NCBI RefSeq assembly: GCF_902686445.1
Contig: NC_062227.1
Coordinates: 16,406,178-16,470,177 of the forward strand
Direction: 5' to 3'
DNA length: 64,000 nucleotides
Source: Sciurus carolinensis
Taxonomy: Eukaryota > Chordata > Mammalia > Rodentia > Sciuridae
The notes under the pieces are model-generated. The model was not told the origin of the DNA. It worked only from the letters and a program-made list of their open reading frames with translations, and did no database searches. The position numbers and the translations under genes were made by a program. This document shows positions 33,703-47,519 of this stretch, in pieces (position 1 is the first letter of the stretch; each line of letters begins with the position of its first letter).

Positions 33703-36049
33703 TCAATTCCCTTGCAAATTCTTGGCCCTTTCCTGTTGCTTGCAAGGGATAGCTGATTACATATATGCTGATTTTGCATTTTGGGCAACCTAATCTATGT
33801 GGAAAAGGGATTCCCTAAACCAGAATATACACCCAAGCACTTTGAATTTAACAAGTACAAATTTGGAAATGCAGTACTGAATGACCACTTTCAAAATAAG
33901 AATGCACCACAACATCAGAAATTTTAACAAACACATCTCTGCTAAAATACAAAAAGGAAGACCCAATATGGGTAAAATTTGAACTCAAAAAAGCAGAAAA
34001 TTATAAAGAATACTAAAGATGTGATAGGAATTATTGAGCAGTAAAAGCAGATCCTAAAGCATTAATAAAATTCAAAATCCTTTTATTTTTGTAATTGCTC
34101 ACAAGCACCACAAAAATGCCACATACCTAATGTCTCTGATTTCATTCTTTCAATGTCAGTTGTTTCAAACAGGGGTTCTTGTTTCATTCCTTACCCTACA
34201 AAGCACATCCAATAATTCCCAGAACAATGGTAAGATGAGAACACCATATCCTTCACCCAATTCTACACAGCACCTCTTAAGATATCCATCAAAGTTAGCA
34301 AAATGTATAAAATGCTTCATTAGTATTGAGACCAGACCTCCAATGATACAGGAAAAACAGGTTTTAAATACACACTGTGCCCCATGAGTGATATCAGGAG
34401 AAGATAAGTTCCATTTTCAGCCTCAATTTATACATTTCTTGAAAAAATATCTTCCCAATGCCAAGCAGAAGAGAATGAGAAATGCAGGGCCAAGTGCAGC
34501 TCTCTTTTGTCTTCACCTCTCAGTTTTTCAGTTCACATTGAGGTTGACATGGAAAATGCCCAGGGGTAGAGTACACTACATTTGCATATAGCCTGGAATT
34601 GTGCCTCCTGAAGCCTAATACTCACAAGGACTACTGAAGGTTGACTTTTGACGTTCATGCCATTAAACCCTGGTGAGAATTTTCTTCTTCAAGAACTTGC
34701 TGATTAAATACTGGCATCTGCATATTCATGAGAATGATATAACCTATTAGTTCCCGAGAGTTTTCTCATCTTGAGGAATAACTACTGTTAAGAAATCCAG
34801 AAATTCAGGAAGCACTGCAGACCAACATCACAACTCCATACTGGAATAATTTTTCACATGAAAATGGTGATTTTCTAGCCATGTTGGATTCACTTGATTT
34901 AACAGAGGAGAAAATGTTGAGACACAGGAGGGTTAGGTGTTATCTGAAGAGGCTCTCTAAAGTAGATGACTGGATCCTATTCTGGTCTGAATCTGTGAAA
35001 TGCTTTGTAGGAAAACAAGTCCTATCCAAGTCCAAGCAATTTCTATTGAATTTTTAATTTTACTTTTGAGAACAATCCTGCAAATAACCTTTGCTGCATG
35101 TCAAAGACCCACAGTCCAGATGTATATCATGAAATAAAGATTTATCCCTGTCTCTTTAAGGAGGAAAAAAAATTGTAGCTGAAAACTGAGGCAGAAAATC
35201 ATCCCAGGGATCCTTGGTGGCCTAAGGAGGAGAAGAGGCAGGCATATGTGGGAGGACAGACAGGCATATGCGGACATGGTTAGTATAAAAGGTGATTTTT
35301 GGGATAATTCACAGCTGAATCCCATGCATTACAATCACAATTCACTCATTCCTTTCTCAATATGCTTATTTTTCCTGGCCTTTCCTTGAAAAATTCTAAC
35401 CAGCAGATATCTGTGCTAAATTCACAGCCCTGTGGCGGTGCTGATCTTGCCTATCATCTCAGGTATGGGAAAGATGAGGAAGGCAGTTCTCCTGTGAAAA
35501 GCCATTTTTGCTAAATTAGGAAATACCTAAACCAGTTTTCCAGGCCCTGTCTGTAAATATAAATAGCAATGCAAGAGATTCTGTGATCAAGGGTTCTGTG
35601 ATCCCAGGAAGAATGTTGCTGGCAGGAAAAAAATCCTCATTCAATTTCAAACTTCCCATAAATAAGTTTGCTGCAATTCCTCTCAAGATTTGTTACATTC
35701 AGATAAGTTGCAGAAAGTCATCCTTTGAACTATCAGTCATTCACTTCCATTCATATCCCTCTACCTTGGTTTATCCTCCTCAAAGAAATGCCTAAATTGG
35801 TAACTAGTGCTCCTGTGAAATAAGCCCCAAAGAGGCAAGAGCTACAATATTAAAAGTAGAAGGGATTGGCATCGGGAATGTTGGGTTGAAGGGGTTGAAG
35901 TTTCCAGGCTCAGGTAGGAGAATGCACATTGTTTCCCTCCCCAGGGGGTGTTTCTGGTCTTTGGAAACATGGATTTTGATGAGTGGCTTCCCCTCACATC
36001 CTGGCTGCAATTCAGATAATACCTGATGTCACAAAAAGGCAGCATGACA

Positions 36050-36150
36050 GCACAAGACATCACGGTTTCCATGGCATCAAGAGACGCTTTCGATCCTGGC
36101 CACTTCAGACCAAGATTCAAGAGAAGCACATGCTTTGGTGTGATGGTAAG
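36050..36150 (+). promoter_or_regulatory. CRE/X-box/donor core, copy 3
   Basis: GACATCACG in place of the CRE, X-box GTTTCCATGGCATC (36064-36077), and GATGGTAAGA with GTAAG at 36146-36150, 69 bases on. Confidence 0.6.
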
Positions 36151-37319
36151 ATGGAAAACAAAGGGAGCAAGTCCCAGGGGCTTATTGTTTTCAATAAATG
36201 TGTTCCTAACATCTTTGCCCAGGAGAAGAGAAACCATGGTGTGTTAGGGGTGTGGCCCTGTGGGCTTTGGTCAATGCACTTCCTTCTAGAAGGGTCCCCA
36301 CTGAAGCCTGACAGCCAAAACTATGCTCCAGGTACTCTATGTGGTGCAGTTCTCATAGTTTTTTTGACCAGTCATCAAGGGCAATGACCTCTGGATCATG
36401 CTGCAGGCAATTAGCCCCCACCAGGTCTAGTGGACCTGGGAGTGATGCAGGGTGTGGGAAAGTGCATGGGTCACCCAGATTAGCACTGGTTATGAGAGGC
36501 ATTACCCCACAAACCTGATCCTCCAGACCTGCACTCACCAGAATTTGCTCAAACACTGGCCTAGGGCCCTACCAGTCACAAATAATGGTGACTGTAGACA
36601 GTTCTGGGAAGGGAAGCATAAAGTTCAGCTCCGTGGGTTAGATGATGATTGAACTGGGAAACATCTCACCAACTCTAGTGGTATGCCCCTCCATTCCCAG
36701 AATGCCCCAAACAGGAGACACCTGGTATTTGGGACTTTTGACTTCTAAGTGGAATTTGGTGACTGTTTAGATCCCTATTGAGGAGAGGACACAATCACTC
36801 AGCATGAGGAAAGTAGGCTGATAAAATGCTAGGAAAAGAGGAGAGATTTTTGTGCTCACTCCACCGTCCAGATCCCAGCTCCATTGCTTCTGCTTTACAC
36901 CTAGGCTGCACTCAGAAAATTCGCTTGGTGTGATTATCCAAGAGGGTCTTTGATTCACCTTTATATGCAGAAATATCTGGCCAATATGTCTGCACATAAG
37001 GGTTCATTCTATTGACCTGACTACTGCCTGTCTGGCACATGATCCCTGGGGACAATGCCAAGTATCCTTTTTTTTGACTTTTTTAAAATTGTAAACAAAT
37101 GGGATACATGTTGTTTCTCTGTTTGTACATGGCGTAAAGGCATACCATGTGTGTAATCAGAAATTTACATAGGGTAATGCTGTTTGATTCATTCTGTTAT
37201 TTTTTCACTTCCCCCCACCCCTCCCACCCCTCCTTTCCCTCTATACAGTCCTTCCTTCCTCAATTCTGGCCCCCCTCCTAACCCCTAACTCTAACCCTAA
37301 CACTGAACCCTCCCACCCC

Positions 37320-38950
37320 CCATTATGAGTCCATCATCCACTTATCAGTGAGATCATTCTTCCTTTGGTTTTTGAGATTGGCTTATCTCACTTAGCATGA
37401 TATTCTCCAATTCATCCATTTGCCTACAAATGCCATAATTTTATCATTCTTTAGGCTAAGTAATATTCATTGTATATATATACCACAGTTTTCTTTATCC
37501 ATTCATCAACTGAAGGACATCTAGGTTGGTTCCACAATCTGGCTATTGTGAATTGAGAAGCTATGAACACTGATGTGGCGGGTATCTCTGTAGTATGCTG
37601 ATTTTAAGTCCTTTGGTATAGGCCAGGAGTGGGATAGCTGGGTCAAATGGTGGTTCATTCCAATTTTCTAAGGAATCTCCACACTGCTTTCCAGTGTGGT
37701 TGCACTAATTTACCAGCCCCACCAGCAATGTATGAGTGTACCTTTTTCCCCACATCCTCGCCAGCACCTGTGTGTTGCTTGTATTCTTGATACTTGCCGT
37801 TCTGCTTGGGGTGAGATGGAATCTTAGGGTGGTTTTGATTTGCATTTCTCTTATTACTAGAGATGTTGAACATTTTTCCATATGTTTGGTGATTGCTTGT
37901 AGATCTTCTTCTGTGAAGTGTCTATTTCCTTAGCCCATTTGTCGATTGGATTATTTGCATTCTTGGTGTAGAGTTTTTTGAGTTCTTTATAGGTTCTGGA
38001 GATTAGTGCTCTATCTGAAGTATGATTGGCAAAGATTTTCTCCCACTCTGTAGGCTCTTTCTTTGCATTGCTGGATAGTTTCCTTTGCTGAGAGAAAGCT
38101 TTTTACTTTGAATCTATCCCAGTTATTGATTCTTGCTTTTATTTCTTGTGCTATGGGAGTCTTGTTAAGAAGTCTGGTCCTAAGCCGACATGTTGAAGAT
38201 CTGGACCTGCTTTTTCTTCTATAAGATGCAGGGTCTCTGGTCTGATTGCAAGGTCCTTAATCCATTTTGAGTTTAGTTTTGGCATGATGAGAGATATGGG
38301 TTTAGTTTCATTCTGTTGCATATGGATTTCCAATTCTCCCAGCACCATTTGTTGAAGAGGCTATCTTTTCTCCACTGCATATTTTTGACACCTTTGTCTA
38401 GTATGAGAAAATTGTATTTATTTGGGTTTGTGTCTGTGTCTTCTATTCTGTACCGTTGATCCACCTTTCTATTTGGTACCAATACCATGCCATTTTTATT
38501 ACTATTGCTTTGTAGTAGAGTTGAAGATCTGGTATTGCGATACCCCCTGCTTCACTCTTTCTGCTGAGGATTGCTTTAACTATTCTGGGTTTCTTATTCT
38601 TCCACATGAATTTCATAAGTTGCTTGCTCTCTTTCTGTAAGGTACATCATTGGTATTTTAATTGGAATTGCATTGAATCTGTATAGCACTTTTGGTAGTA
38701 TGGCCATTTTGACAATATTAATTCTTCCTATCCAAGTATATGGGAGATCTTTCCATCTTCTACAGTTTTCTCTAATTTCTTTCTTTAGTGTTCTGTAGTT
38801 CTCATTGTAGAGGTCTTTCACCTCTTTTGTGAGATTGATTCCCAAGTATTTTATTTTTTTCGAGGCTATTGTGAATGGGGTAATTTCCTAATTATTCTTT
38901 CCAAAGATTCATCATTTATGTATAGAAATGCCTTAGATTTATGTGCATTG
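37320..38950 (-). pseudogene. L1-C ORF2, 3' part
   Basis: C-terminal half of ORF2: frames 38845-38594 ([20 protein letters not shown]), 38488-38273, 38348-38151 and 37873-37655 match the RT thumb and C-terminal region of L1-B, with many shifts. Cut at 38950 by L1-D. Confidence 0.9.
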
Positions 38951-39179
38951 TTTATTATTTATTATTTATTTTATTTTACGTTACATAGGGTAATGATGTT
39001 TATTATATTTTTCCCCTCCCCCCCCACCCCTCCCACCCCCCTCCCACCCCTCCCACCCCTCTTTTTCCCTCTACACAGTCCTTCTTTCCTTCATTCTTAC
39101 TGCTCTCCTTAGCCTAACTCTAAACCTAACCCTAAACCTAATGCTAGCCCCTCCCACCCCCCATTATATGTCCTCATCC

Positions 39180-42100
39180 GCTTATCAGCGAGATCATTTG
39201 TCCTTAGTTTTTTGAGATTGGCTTATCTCACTTAGCAGGATATTCTCCAATTTCGACCATTTGCCTACAAAATGCCATAATTTTATCATTCTTCATTGCG
39301 GAGTAATATTCCATTGTATAAATATGCCACAGTTTCTTTATCCATTCATCAACTGAAGGGACATCTAGGTTGGTTCCACAATCTGGCTATGGTGAATTGA
39401 GCAGCAATGAACATTGATGTGGCTGTATCTCTGTAGTATGCTGATTTTAAGTCCTTTGGGTATAGGCCAAGGAGTGGGATAGCTGGGTCAAATGGTGTTT
39501 CCATTCCAAGCTTTCTGAGGAATCTCCACACTGCTTTCCAGAGTGGTTGCACTAATTTGCAACCCCACCAGCAATGTATGAGTGTTCCTTTTTCACCACA
39601 TCCTCGCCAACACCTATTGTTGCTTGTATTCTTGATAATCGCCATTCTAATTGGGTGAGATGAAATCTTAGGGTAGTTTTGATTTGCATTTCCCTTATTA
39701 CTAGGGATGTTGAACATTTTTTCATATATCTGGTGATTACTTGTACATCTTCTTCTGTGAAGTGTCTGTTCATTTCCTTAGCCCATTTGTTGATTGGATT
39801 ATTTGTATTCTTCGTGTAGAGTTTTTTGAGTTCTTTATAGATTCTGGAAATTAGCGCTCTATCTGAGGTATGGTTGGCAAAGATATTCTCCCACTCTGTA
39901 GGCTCTCTCTTCACATTTCTGATAGTTTCCTTTGCTGAGAGAAAGCTTTTTAGTTTGAATCTATCCCAGTTGTTTATTCTTGCTTTTATTTCTTGTGCTA
40001 TGGGAGTCCTGTTAAGGAAATCTGATCCTGAGCCAACAAGTTGAAGATTTGGACCTACTTTTTCTTCTATAAGATGCAGGGTCTCTGGTCTGATTCCGAG
40101 GTCCTTGATCCATTTTGAGTTGAGTTTTGTGTAGGGTGAGAGATAGGGGTTTAGTTTCATTCTATTGCATATAGTTTTCCAGTTTTCCCAGCACCATTTG
40201 TTGAAGAGGCTATCTTTTCTCCATTGCATATTGTTGGAACCTTTGTCTAGTATGAGAAAATTGTATTTATTTGGGTTTGTGTCCATGTCCTCTATTCTGT
40301 ACCATTGATCTACCTGTCTATTTGGTACCAATACCATGCCGTTTTTGTTACTATTGCTTTGTAGTAGAGTTGAAGATCTGGTATTGCAATACCCCCTGCT
40401 TCGCTCTTGCTACTGAGGATTGCTTTAGCTATTCTAGGTTTTTTATTCTTCCAGATGAATTTCATAATTGCTTGCTCTATTTCTGCGAGGTACATCATTG
40501 GGATTTTAATTGGAATTGCATTGAATCTGTATAGAACTTTAGGTAGTATAGCCATTTTGACGATATTAATTCTGCCTATCCAGGAACATGGGAGATCTTC
40601 CATCTTCTAAGGTTTTCTTGAATTTCTTTCTTTAGTGTTCTGTAGTTCTCATTGTAGAGGTCTTTCACCTCTTTTGTGAGATTGATTCCCAAGTATTTTA
40701 TTTTTTTCGATGCTATTGTGAATGGAGTAGTTTTCCTAATTTCTCTTTCTGAAGATTCATCACTTATGTATAAAAATGCATTGGATTTATGAGCATTGAT
40801 CTTGTAACCTGCTACTTTACTGAATTCACTTATGAGTTCTAAAAGTTTTCTGGTGGAATTTCCAGGTTCCTCTAAATATATAATCATGTCATCAGCGAAC
40901 AGGGATAGTTTGAGTTCTTCTTTTCCTATTCGTATCCCTTTAATTTCTTTGGTTTGTCTGATTGCTCTGGCTAGAGTCTCAAGGACGATGTTGAATAGAA
41001 GCGGTGAAAGAGGGCATCCCTGCCTTGTTCCAGTTTTTAGGGGGAACGCTTTCAGTTTTTCACCATTTAGAATGATATTAGCCATGGGCTTAGCGTAGAT
41101 GGCCTTTATAATGTTTAGGAATGTTCCCATTACCCCAATTTTTTCTAGTGTTTTGAGCATGAAGGGATGCTGTATTTTATCAAATGCTTTTTCTGCATCT
41201 ATTGAAATAATCATGTGATTCTTAACTTTAAGTCTGTTGATATGGTGAATGACATTTATTGATTTCCGAATGTTGAACCAACCTTGCATCCCTGGGATAA
41301 AACCCACTTGATCGTGGTGCACTATCTTTTTAATATATATTTGTATGCGATTTGCTAAAATTTTGTTGAGAATTTTTGCATCGATGTTCATTAAGGATAT
41401 TGGTCTGAAATTTTCTTTCCTTGATGTGTCTCTGTCTGGTTTAGGTATCAGGGTGATATTGGCTTCATAGAACGAGTTTGGTAGGGTTCCCTCCTCTTCT
41501 ATTTCATGGAATAGTTTGAGGAGTATTGGAATGAGCTCTTCTTTAAAGGTTTTATAGAACTCGGCTGAGAACCCATCTGGTCCTGGACTTTTCTTTGTTG
41601 GTAGGCTTTTGATGACCTCTTCTATTTCATTGCTTGAAATTGGTTTATTTAAGTTGTGTATGTCCTCCTCGTTCAGTTTAGGTAGTTCATATGTCTCTAG
41701 AAATTTGTTGATGTCTTCAAGGTTTTCTGTTTTGTTGGAGTATAGATTTCGAAATAGCTTCTAATTATGTTTTGTATTTCACTCGTGTCTGTTGTGATGT
41801 TTCCTTGTTCATTCCGAATTTTAGTAATTTGAGTTTTCTCCCTCTTTCTCTTTGTTAGTGTGGCTAAGGGTTTATCAATTTTATTTATTTTTTCAAAGAA
41901 CCAACTATTTATTTTATTAATTTTTCCGATTGTTTCTTTTGTTTCGATTTCGTTGATTTCGGCTCTGATTTTAACTATTTCCTGTCTTCTACTACTTTGG
42001 TATTGGTCTGCTCTTCTTTTTCTAGTGCTTTGAGCTGTAGTGTTAACTCGTTTATTTGTTGATTTCTACTTCTTTTTTTGAATGCACCCCATGAAATAAA

Positions 42101-43017
42101 TCTTCCTCTAAGTACTGCTTTCATAGTGTCCCAGAGATTTTGATATGATGTGTCTTTGTTCTCGTTTACTTCTAAGAATTTTTTTATTTCCCTCCTGATG
42201 TCTTCTGTTATCCATTCATCATATAATAGTGTATTATTTAGTCTCCAGGTATTGGAGAAGTTTCTGTTTTTTATTCTGTCATTTATTTCTAATTTCAATC
42301 CATTATGATCTGATAGAGTACAAGGTAGTATCTCTATCTTCTTGTATTTACTAACAGTAGCTTTGTGGCATAAAATATGGTCTATTTTAGAGAAGGATCC
42401 ATGTGCTGCTGAGAAGAAAGTGTATTCATTCTTTGTTGGATGGTATATTCTATATATGTCCGTTAAGTCTAAATTGCTGATTGTGTTGTTGAGATCTATA
42501 GTTTCTTTATTCAATTTTTGTTTGGACGATCTATCCAGTGGTGAGAGAGGTGTGTTAAAATCGCCTAGTATTATTGTGTTGTGGTCTATTTGATTTCTGG
42601 AATTGAGAAGGATTTGTTTGACGTACGTGGATGAGCCAATGTTCGGGGCATAGATATTTATGATTGTTATGTCTTGCTGATTTATGCTTCCCTTAAGCAG
42701 CATGTAATGTCCTTCTTTATCCCTTCTGACTAGTTTTGGTTTGAAGTCCACATTATCTGAGATGAGGATGGATACTCCAGCTTTTTGCTGTGTCCGTGTG
42801 CATGGTATGTTTTTCCCCATCCTTTCACCTTTAGTCTATGGGTGTCTCTTTCTATGAGATGTGTCTCTTGCAGGCAGCATATTGTTGGATTTTTCTTTTT
42901 AATCCAATCTGCCAGTCTGTGTCTTTTGATTGATGAATTCAGGCCATTAACATTCAGGGTTATTATTGTGATATGATTTGTATTCCCAGTCAATTGACTC
43001 ATATTTGTTTTTGACAT
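39180..43017 (-). pseudogene. L1-D ORF2 (endonuclease and RT), frameshifted
   Basis: Starts at 43017 (MSKTNMSQLTGNTNHITIIT). Endonuclease frames 43017-42730 and 42820-41975 carry CCLQETHL, LGDFNTPLSPLDRS and SDHNGLKLEI. RT frames 41391-40576 carry [33 protein letters not shown] and an intact [10 protein letters not shown] catalytic box. The C-terminal Cys segment is in 39717-39349 ([20 protein letters not shown]). The frame changes near 42790, 41900-41400, 40590, 40320 and 39700. Inactive but relatively recent. Confidence 0.93.
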
Positions 43018-43090
43018 GATTTCGGTTTCTCCTTTATTTGGCTATTCCTTTAGGCTAGCGCCTCCTGTTGCTGATTTGCATCGTTGTTTT

Positions 43091-44094
43091 TCATCTCTTC
43101 CTCATGGAATATTTTGCTGAGAATGTTCTGTAATGCTGGCTTTCTTTTGTAAATTCCTTTAGCTTTTGTTTATCATGGAAGGATCTTATTTCATCGTCAA
43201 ATTTGAAGGTAAGTTTTGCTGGGTATAAGATTCTTGGTTGGCATCCATTTTCTTTCAGGGCTTGGTATATGTTGTTCCAGGCCCTTCTAGCTTTTAGGGT
43301 CTGGATTGAAAAATCTGCTGATATTCTTATTGGTTTCCCTCTGAATGTAATTTGATTCTTTTCTCTCGCGGCCTTTAAAATTCTGTCTTTATTTTGTATG
43401 TTAGGTATTTTCATAATAATGTGCCTTGGTGTGGGTCTGTTGTAATTTTGTATGTTTGGAGTTCTATAAGCCTCTTGTACTTGGTTTTCCATTTCGTTCT
43501 TCAGATTTGGGAAATTTTCTGTTATTATTTCATTGAATAGATTGTTCATTCCTTTGGTTTGTTTCTCTAAGCCTTCCTCAATCCCAATAATTCTCAAATT
43601 TGGCCTTTTCATGATATCCCATAGTTCTTGGAGATTCTGTTCATGATTTCTTACCATCTTCTCTGTTTGTTCCACTTTGTTTTCAAGGTTAAATATTTTG
43701 TCTTCAATGTCTGAGGTTCTGTCTTCCAGGTGTTCTATCCTATTGGTTATGCTTTCTATGGAGTTTTTAACTTGGTTTATTGTTTCCTTCATTTCAAGGA
43801 TTTCAGTTTGGTTTTTTTTCAGTATCTCTAACTCTTTATTGAAATGATCTCTTGCTTCCCGTATTTGGTCTTTTAACTGTTGATTGGTGCGATCATTTAA
43901 TGCCTGCATTTGCTCTTTCATCTCCTCCTTCAATGCCTGCATTTGCTCTTTCATCTCCTCATTAGCTTCCCTGATCGTTTTAATTACGTACATTCTGAAC
44001 TCCCTTTCTGACATTTCTTCTGCTCTGCTGTCATTGGGTTTATTGATGTAGTATCTAGGTTTGTTTGGGACATTTTCTTCCCTTGTTTTCTCAT
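43091..44094 (-). pseudogene. L1-D ORF1, nearly intact
   Basis: ORF1p coats L1 RNA as a coiled-coil trimer. Open for 307 codons from an internal ATG at 44014 to the stop at 43091. The family start (MRKQGKKMSQTNLDT) is upstream at 44094. A one-base loss in the GGGTTTATTG run (44036-44045; L1-E has GGGTTTTATTG) puts it out of frame. Domains: a coiled coil with two 11-residue EEMKEQMQAL repeats (residues about 16-37) and continuing heptads, the RRM-type centre (RPNLRIIGIEEG), and the C-terminal domain (PRHIIMKIPNIQNKDRILKA) to residue 307. Confidence 0.92.
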
Positions 44095-44402
44095 AATGGT
44101 CAGTTGTCAGTGGGACCCTGAGATATTGCAGTTTTCCACTATTGGCTTATAGTGTCCCAGTAGATTTCCAGTGTATCACCTCCCAGCCTTCAGTAGCCTG
44201 ATGTCTTGGAGGAATCTGATAAAGCAGCTCATTCGAAGAATACTGCCCCTAGCCCCCTACTGGTTCCACGTTTGGAACTGGCTCTGTGCGGAAATGCTCT
44301 CACTGTGGGCCTGCACCGTGCAGCTGGCCGTGTGGGAAGAGCCCACTGCCGGAGTGTGGAAGACTACCTTGGGAAGACTCAAGCTGCCCTGCCCGGCTCT
44401 GC

Positions 44403-45247
44403 TAAGCCACCTCTATCTGGGCCTGCCACCCGGGCTGAGCTTTACCCAGTGGGCAGACTCACCCGTGGCTCCACTTCAGTCCGAGTCTCTCAATGCCTCC
44501 CCTTCTTAACTCCTGGGTTCTGGAGCGACCGTGGGTGCAGTCTCCCTCTAGGCCGCCATCTTGGATCGCCCCGTGAAGAGAGCCCGCAGCCGGAGTGGGC
44601 AGAGCCGCCTGAAGAGGTCTCCGGCTGCCCTGCCCTTATCCCTGAGGCTGACTGCAGATCGAGGCTCTCCGCTGGTTCTTTGCAGGAGTACACTGCACTG
44701 CAGGGGCTCCGGGACTCGGAGCGTGCTCTGTTCAGACAGGCTCTCACTAGCGGGCCAGTTCCGTTCCGAGAACCTGGAGAAGCTGGCTGTGTGGGCGGGG
44801 CCCACCGCCGGAGTGCGCAGGACTGCCTGTGGATGACTCTAGCTGCCCTGCCCGGCTCCGATAAGCCACCTCTATCTGGGCCTGCCACCCGGGCCGAGCT
44901 TTACCCAGTGGGCAGACTCACCCGTGGCTCCACTTCAGTCCGAGTCTCTCATGCCTCCCCTTCTTAACTCCTGGGTTCTGGAGCGACCGGGGGTGCAGTC
45001 TCCCTCTAGGCCGCCATCTTGGATCGCCCCGTGAAGAGAGCCCGCAGCCGTAGTGGGCAGAGCCGCCTGAAGAGGTCTCCGGCTGCCCTGCCCTTATCCC
45101 TGAGGCTGACTGCAGATCGAGGCTCTCCGCTGGTTCTTTGCAGGAGTACACTGCACTGCAGGGGCTCCGGGACTCGAGCGTGCTCTGTTCAGACAGGCTC
45201 TCACTAGCGGGGCCAGTTCCGTTCCGAGAACCTGGAGAAGCTGGCTC
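44403..45247 (-). repeat. L1-D promoter monomers (459 bp, about 1.8 copies)
   Basis: The word TAAGCCACCTCTATCTGGGCC occurs at 44403 and 44862, a 459-bp period. The outer copy is cut at 45247. Each unit has GCCGCCATCTTGG (44552-44564 and 45010-45022), the reverse of the YY1-site word that starts many L1 transcripts. The sequence is unlike the L1-B/L1-C 5' UTR. Confidence 0.92.
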
Positions 45248-45254
45248 TGCATTG

Positions 45255-47420
45255 ATCTTATATCCCACTACTTTACTGAATTCACTTATGAGTTCTAAAA
45301 GTTTCTGGTGGAATTTCCTGGTTTCTCTAAGTATATAATCATATCATCAGCAAATAGGGATAGTTTGAGTTCTTCTTTTCCTATTCGTATCTTTTTAATT
45401 TCTTTGGTCTGTCTAATTGCTCTGACTAGAGTTTCAAGGACGATATTGAATAGAAGTGGTGAAAGAGGGCATCCCTGCCTTGTTACAGTTTTTAAGGGGA
45501 ATGCTTTCAGTTTTTCACCATTTAGAATGATATCAGTCATGGGCTTAGCTTAGATGGCCTTTACAATGTTAAGGAATGTTCCCACTGTCCCTATTTTTTC
45601 TAGTGTTTTGAGCATGAAGGGGTGCTGTATTTTATTAAATGCTTTTTCTTCATCAGTTGAAATGATCATGTGATTCTTGATGTTATTGATATGGTAAATT
45701 ACATTTATTGATTTCCTGATGTTGAACCAACCTTGCATCCCTGGGATGAAACCCACTTGATCTTGGTGCACTATATTTTTAATATATTTTTGTATGCAAT
45801 TTGTTAAATTTTGTTGAGAATTTTTGTGTTGATGTTCATTAAGGATATTGGTCTGAAATTTGCTTTCCTCAATGTGTCTCTGTCTTGTTTAGGTATCAGG
45901 GTAATATGGCTTCATAGAATGAGTTTAGGAGGGTTCCCTCCTCTTCTATTTGTGGAATACTTTGAGAAGTATTGGAATGAGCTCTTCTTTAAAGGTTTGT
46001 AGAACTCAGCTGAGAACCCATCTTGTCCTGGACTTTTCTTTGTTGGTAGGCTTTTGATGACTTCTTCTTTTTCATTACTTGAAATTGGTCTATTTAAATT
46101 GTGTTTGTCCTCCTCATTCAGTTTAGGCAATTCATATGTCTCTAGAAACCTGTTGATGTCTTCGAAATTTTTTAATTTGTTGGAGTACAGATTTTCAAAA
46201 TAGCTTCTAATTATGTTTTGTATTTCAGTCGTGTCTGTTGTGATATTTCCTTGTTCATTCCGAATTTTAGTGATTTGGGTTCTCTCTCGTCTTCTCTTTG
46301 TTAGTGTGGCTAAAGGTTTATCAATTTTGTTTATTTTTTCGAAGAACCAACTATTTATTTTGTCAATTTTTTTTATTGTTTCTTTTGTTTCAATTTCATT
46401 CATTTCAGCTCTGAGTTTAACTATTTCCTGTCTTCTACCACTTTTGGTGTTGGTTTGTTCTTCTTTTTCTAGGGCTTTGAGCTGTAGTGTTAGGTTGCTT
46501 ATTTGTTGAGTTTTGCTTCTTTTATTAAATGTGCTCCATGAAATAAATTTTCCTCTAAGTACTGCTTTCATAGTGTCCCAGAGATTTGATATGATGTTTC
46601 TTTGTTCTCATTTACCTCTAAAATTTTTAATTTCCTTCCTAATATCTTCTGTTATCCATTCATCATATAATAGCATATTGTTAATCTCCAGGTGTTGGAG
46701 TAGTTTTGTTTTTACTCTTTCATTTATTTCTAACTTCAATCCATTATCATCTGATAGAATACAAGGTAGTGTCTCTATCTCTTGTAATTGCTGACATTAG
46801 CCTTGTGGCATAATATGGTCTATTTTAGAGAAGGATCCATGTGCTGCTGAGAAGAAAGTGTATTAGCTCTTGGTTGGATGGTATGTTCTATAAATGTCTG
46901 TTAAGTCTAAAATATTGATTTTGTTATTGAGATCTATGGTTTCTTTGTTCAATTTTTGTGGAAGATCTGTCCAGTGGTGAGAGAGGTGTGTTAAAATCAC
47001 CTAGTATTATTGTGTCATGGTCTATTTTGTTTCTAAAATTGAGAAGGATTTGTTTGACATACATGGATGAGCCACTGTCTGGGGCATAGATGTTTATGAT
47101 TGTTATGTCTTGCTGATTTATGCTTCCCTTAAGCAGTATGAAATGTCCATCTTTATCCTTTCTGCATAACTTTGGCTTGAAGTCCACATTATCTGAAATG
47201 AGGATGGATACCCCAGCTTTTTTGCTGAGTCCATGTGCATGGTATGTTTTTCCCCATCCTTTCACCTTTAGTCTATGGTATCTCTCTCTATGAGCTGAGT
47301 GTCTTGCAGGCAACATATTGTTGGATTTTTCTTTTTAATCCAATCTGCCAGTCTATGTCATTTGATTGATGAATTTAGGCCATTAACATTCAGGGTTTAT
47401 TGAGATATGATTTGTATTCC
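45255..47420 (-). pseudogene. L1-C ORF2, 5' part
   Basis: Endonuclease (47316-46924: GWGKTYHAHGLSKKAGVSIL, LGDFNTPLSPLDRS), linker (46571-45912) and RT palm (45771-45295). The palm includes [23 protein letters not shown] and an intact [10 protein letters not shown] box near 45350. It continues the other half across L1-D at the residue where the text breaks. Confidence 0.9.
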
Positions 47421-47519
47421 CGGTCATTTGGTTCATTTTTAAATTTTATTTATTTATTTATTTTTTGACACGACTTGTTTCCTCCTTTATTTGACAATTC
47501 CTTTAGGATAATTCCTCCC

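Larger units (their letters stand above)
38951..45247 (-). mobile_element. L1-D: younger L1 nested in L1-C
   Basis: About 6.3 kb, from the tail (TTTATTATTTATTA, 38951-38975) to a truncated promoter monomer at 45247. It is inserted in L1-C ORF2 with a short 7-bp duplication TGCATTG (38944-38950 and 45248-45254). The last about 100 bases of the 3' UTR present in L1-B are missing. Its text is better preserved than its host, yet ORF2 has at least five frame changes. Confidence 0.94.

Noticed and set aside
35983..36387. Protein encoded by the macrosatellite unit
   Set aside because: The frame is not kept in the matching places of copies 1, 2 and 4, where indels change it within a few tens of bases.
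44206..44967. 253-codon plus-strand gene
   Set aside because: GC-rich L1-D promoter monomers read in antisense; the C-terminal part repeats with the 459-bp period.
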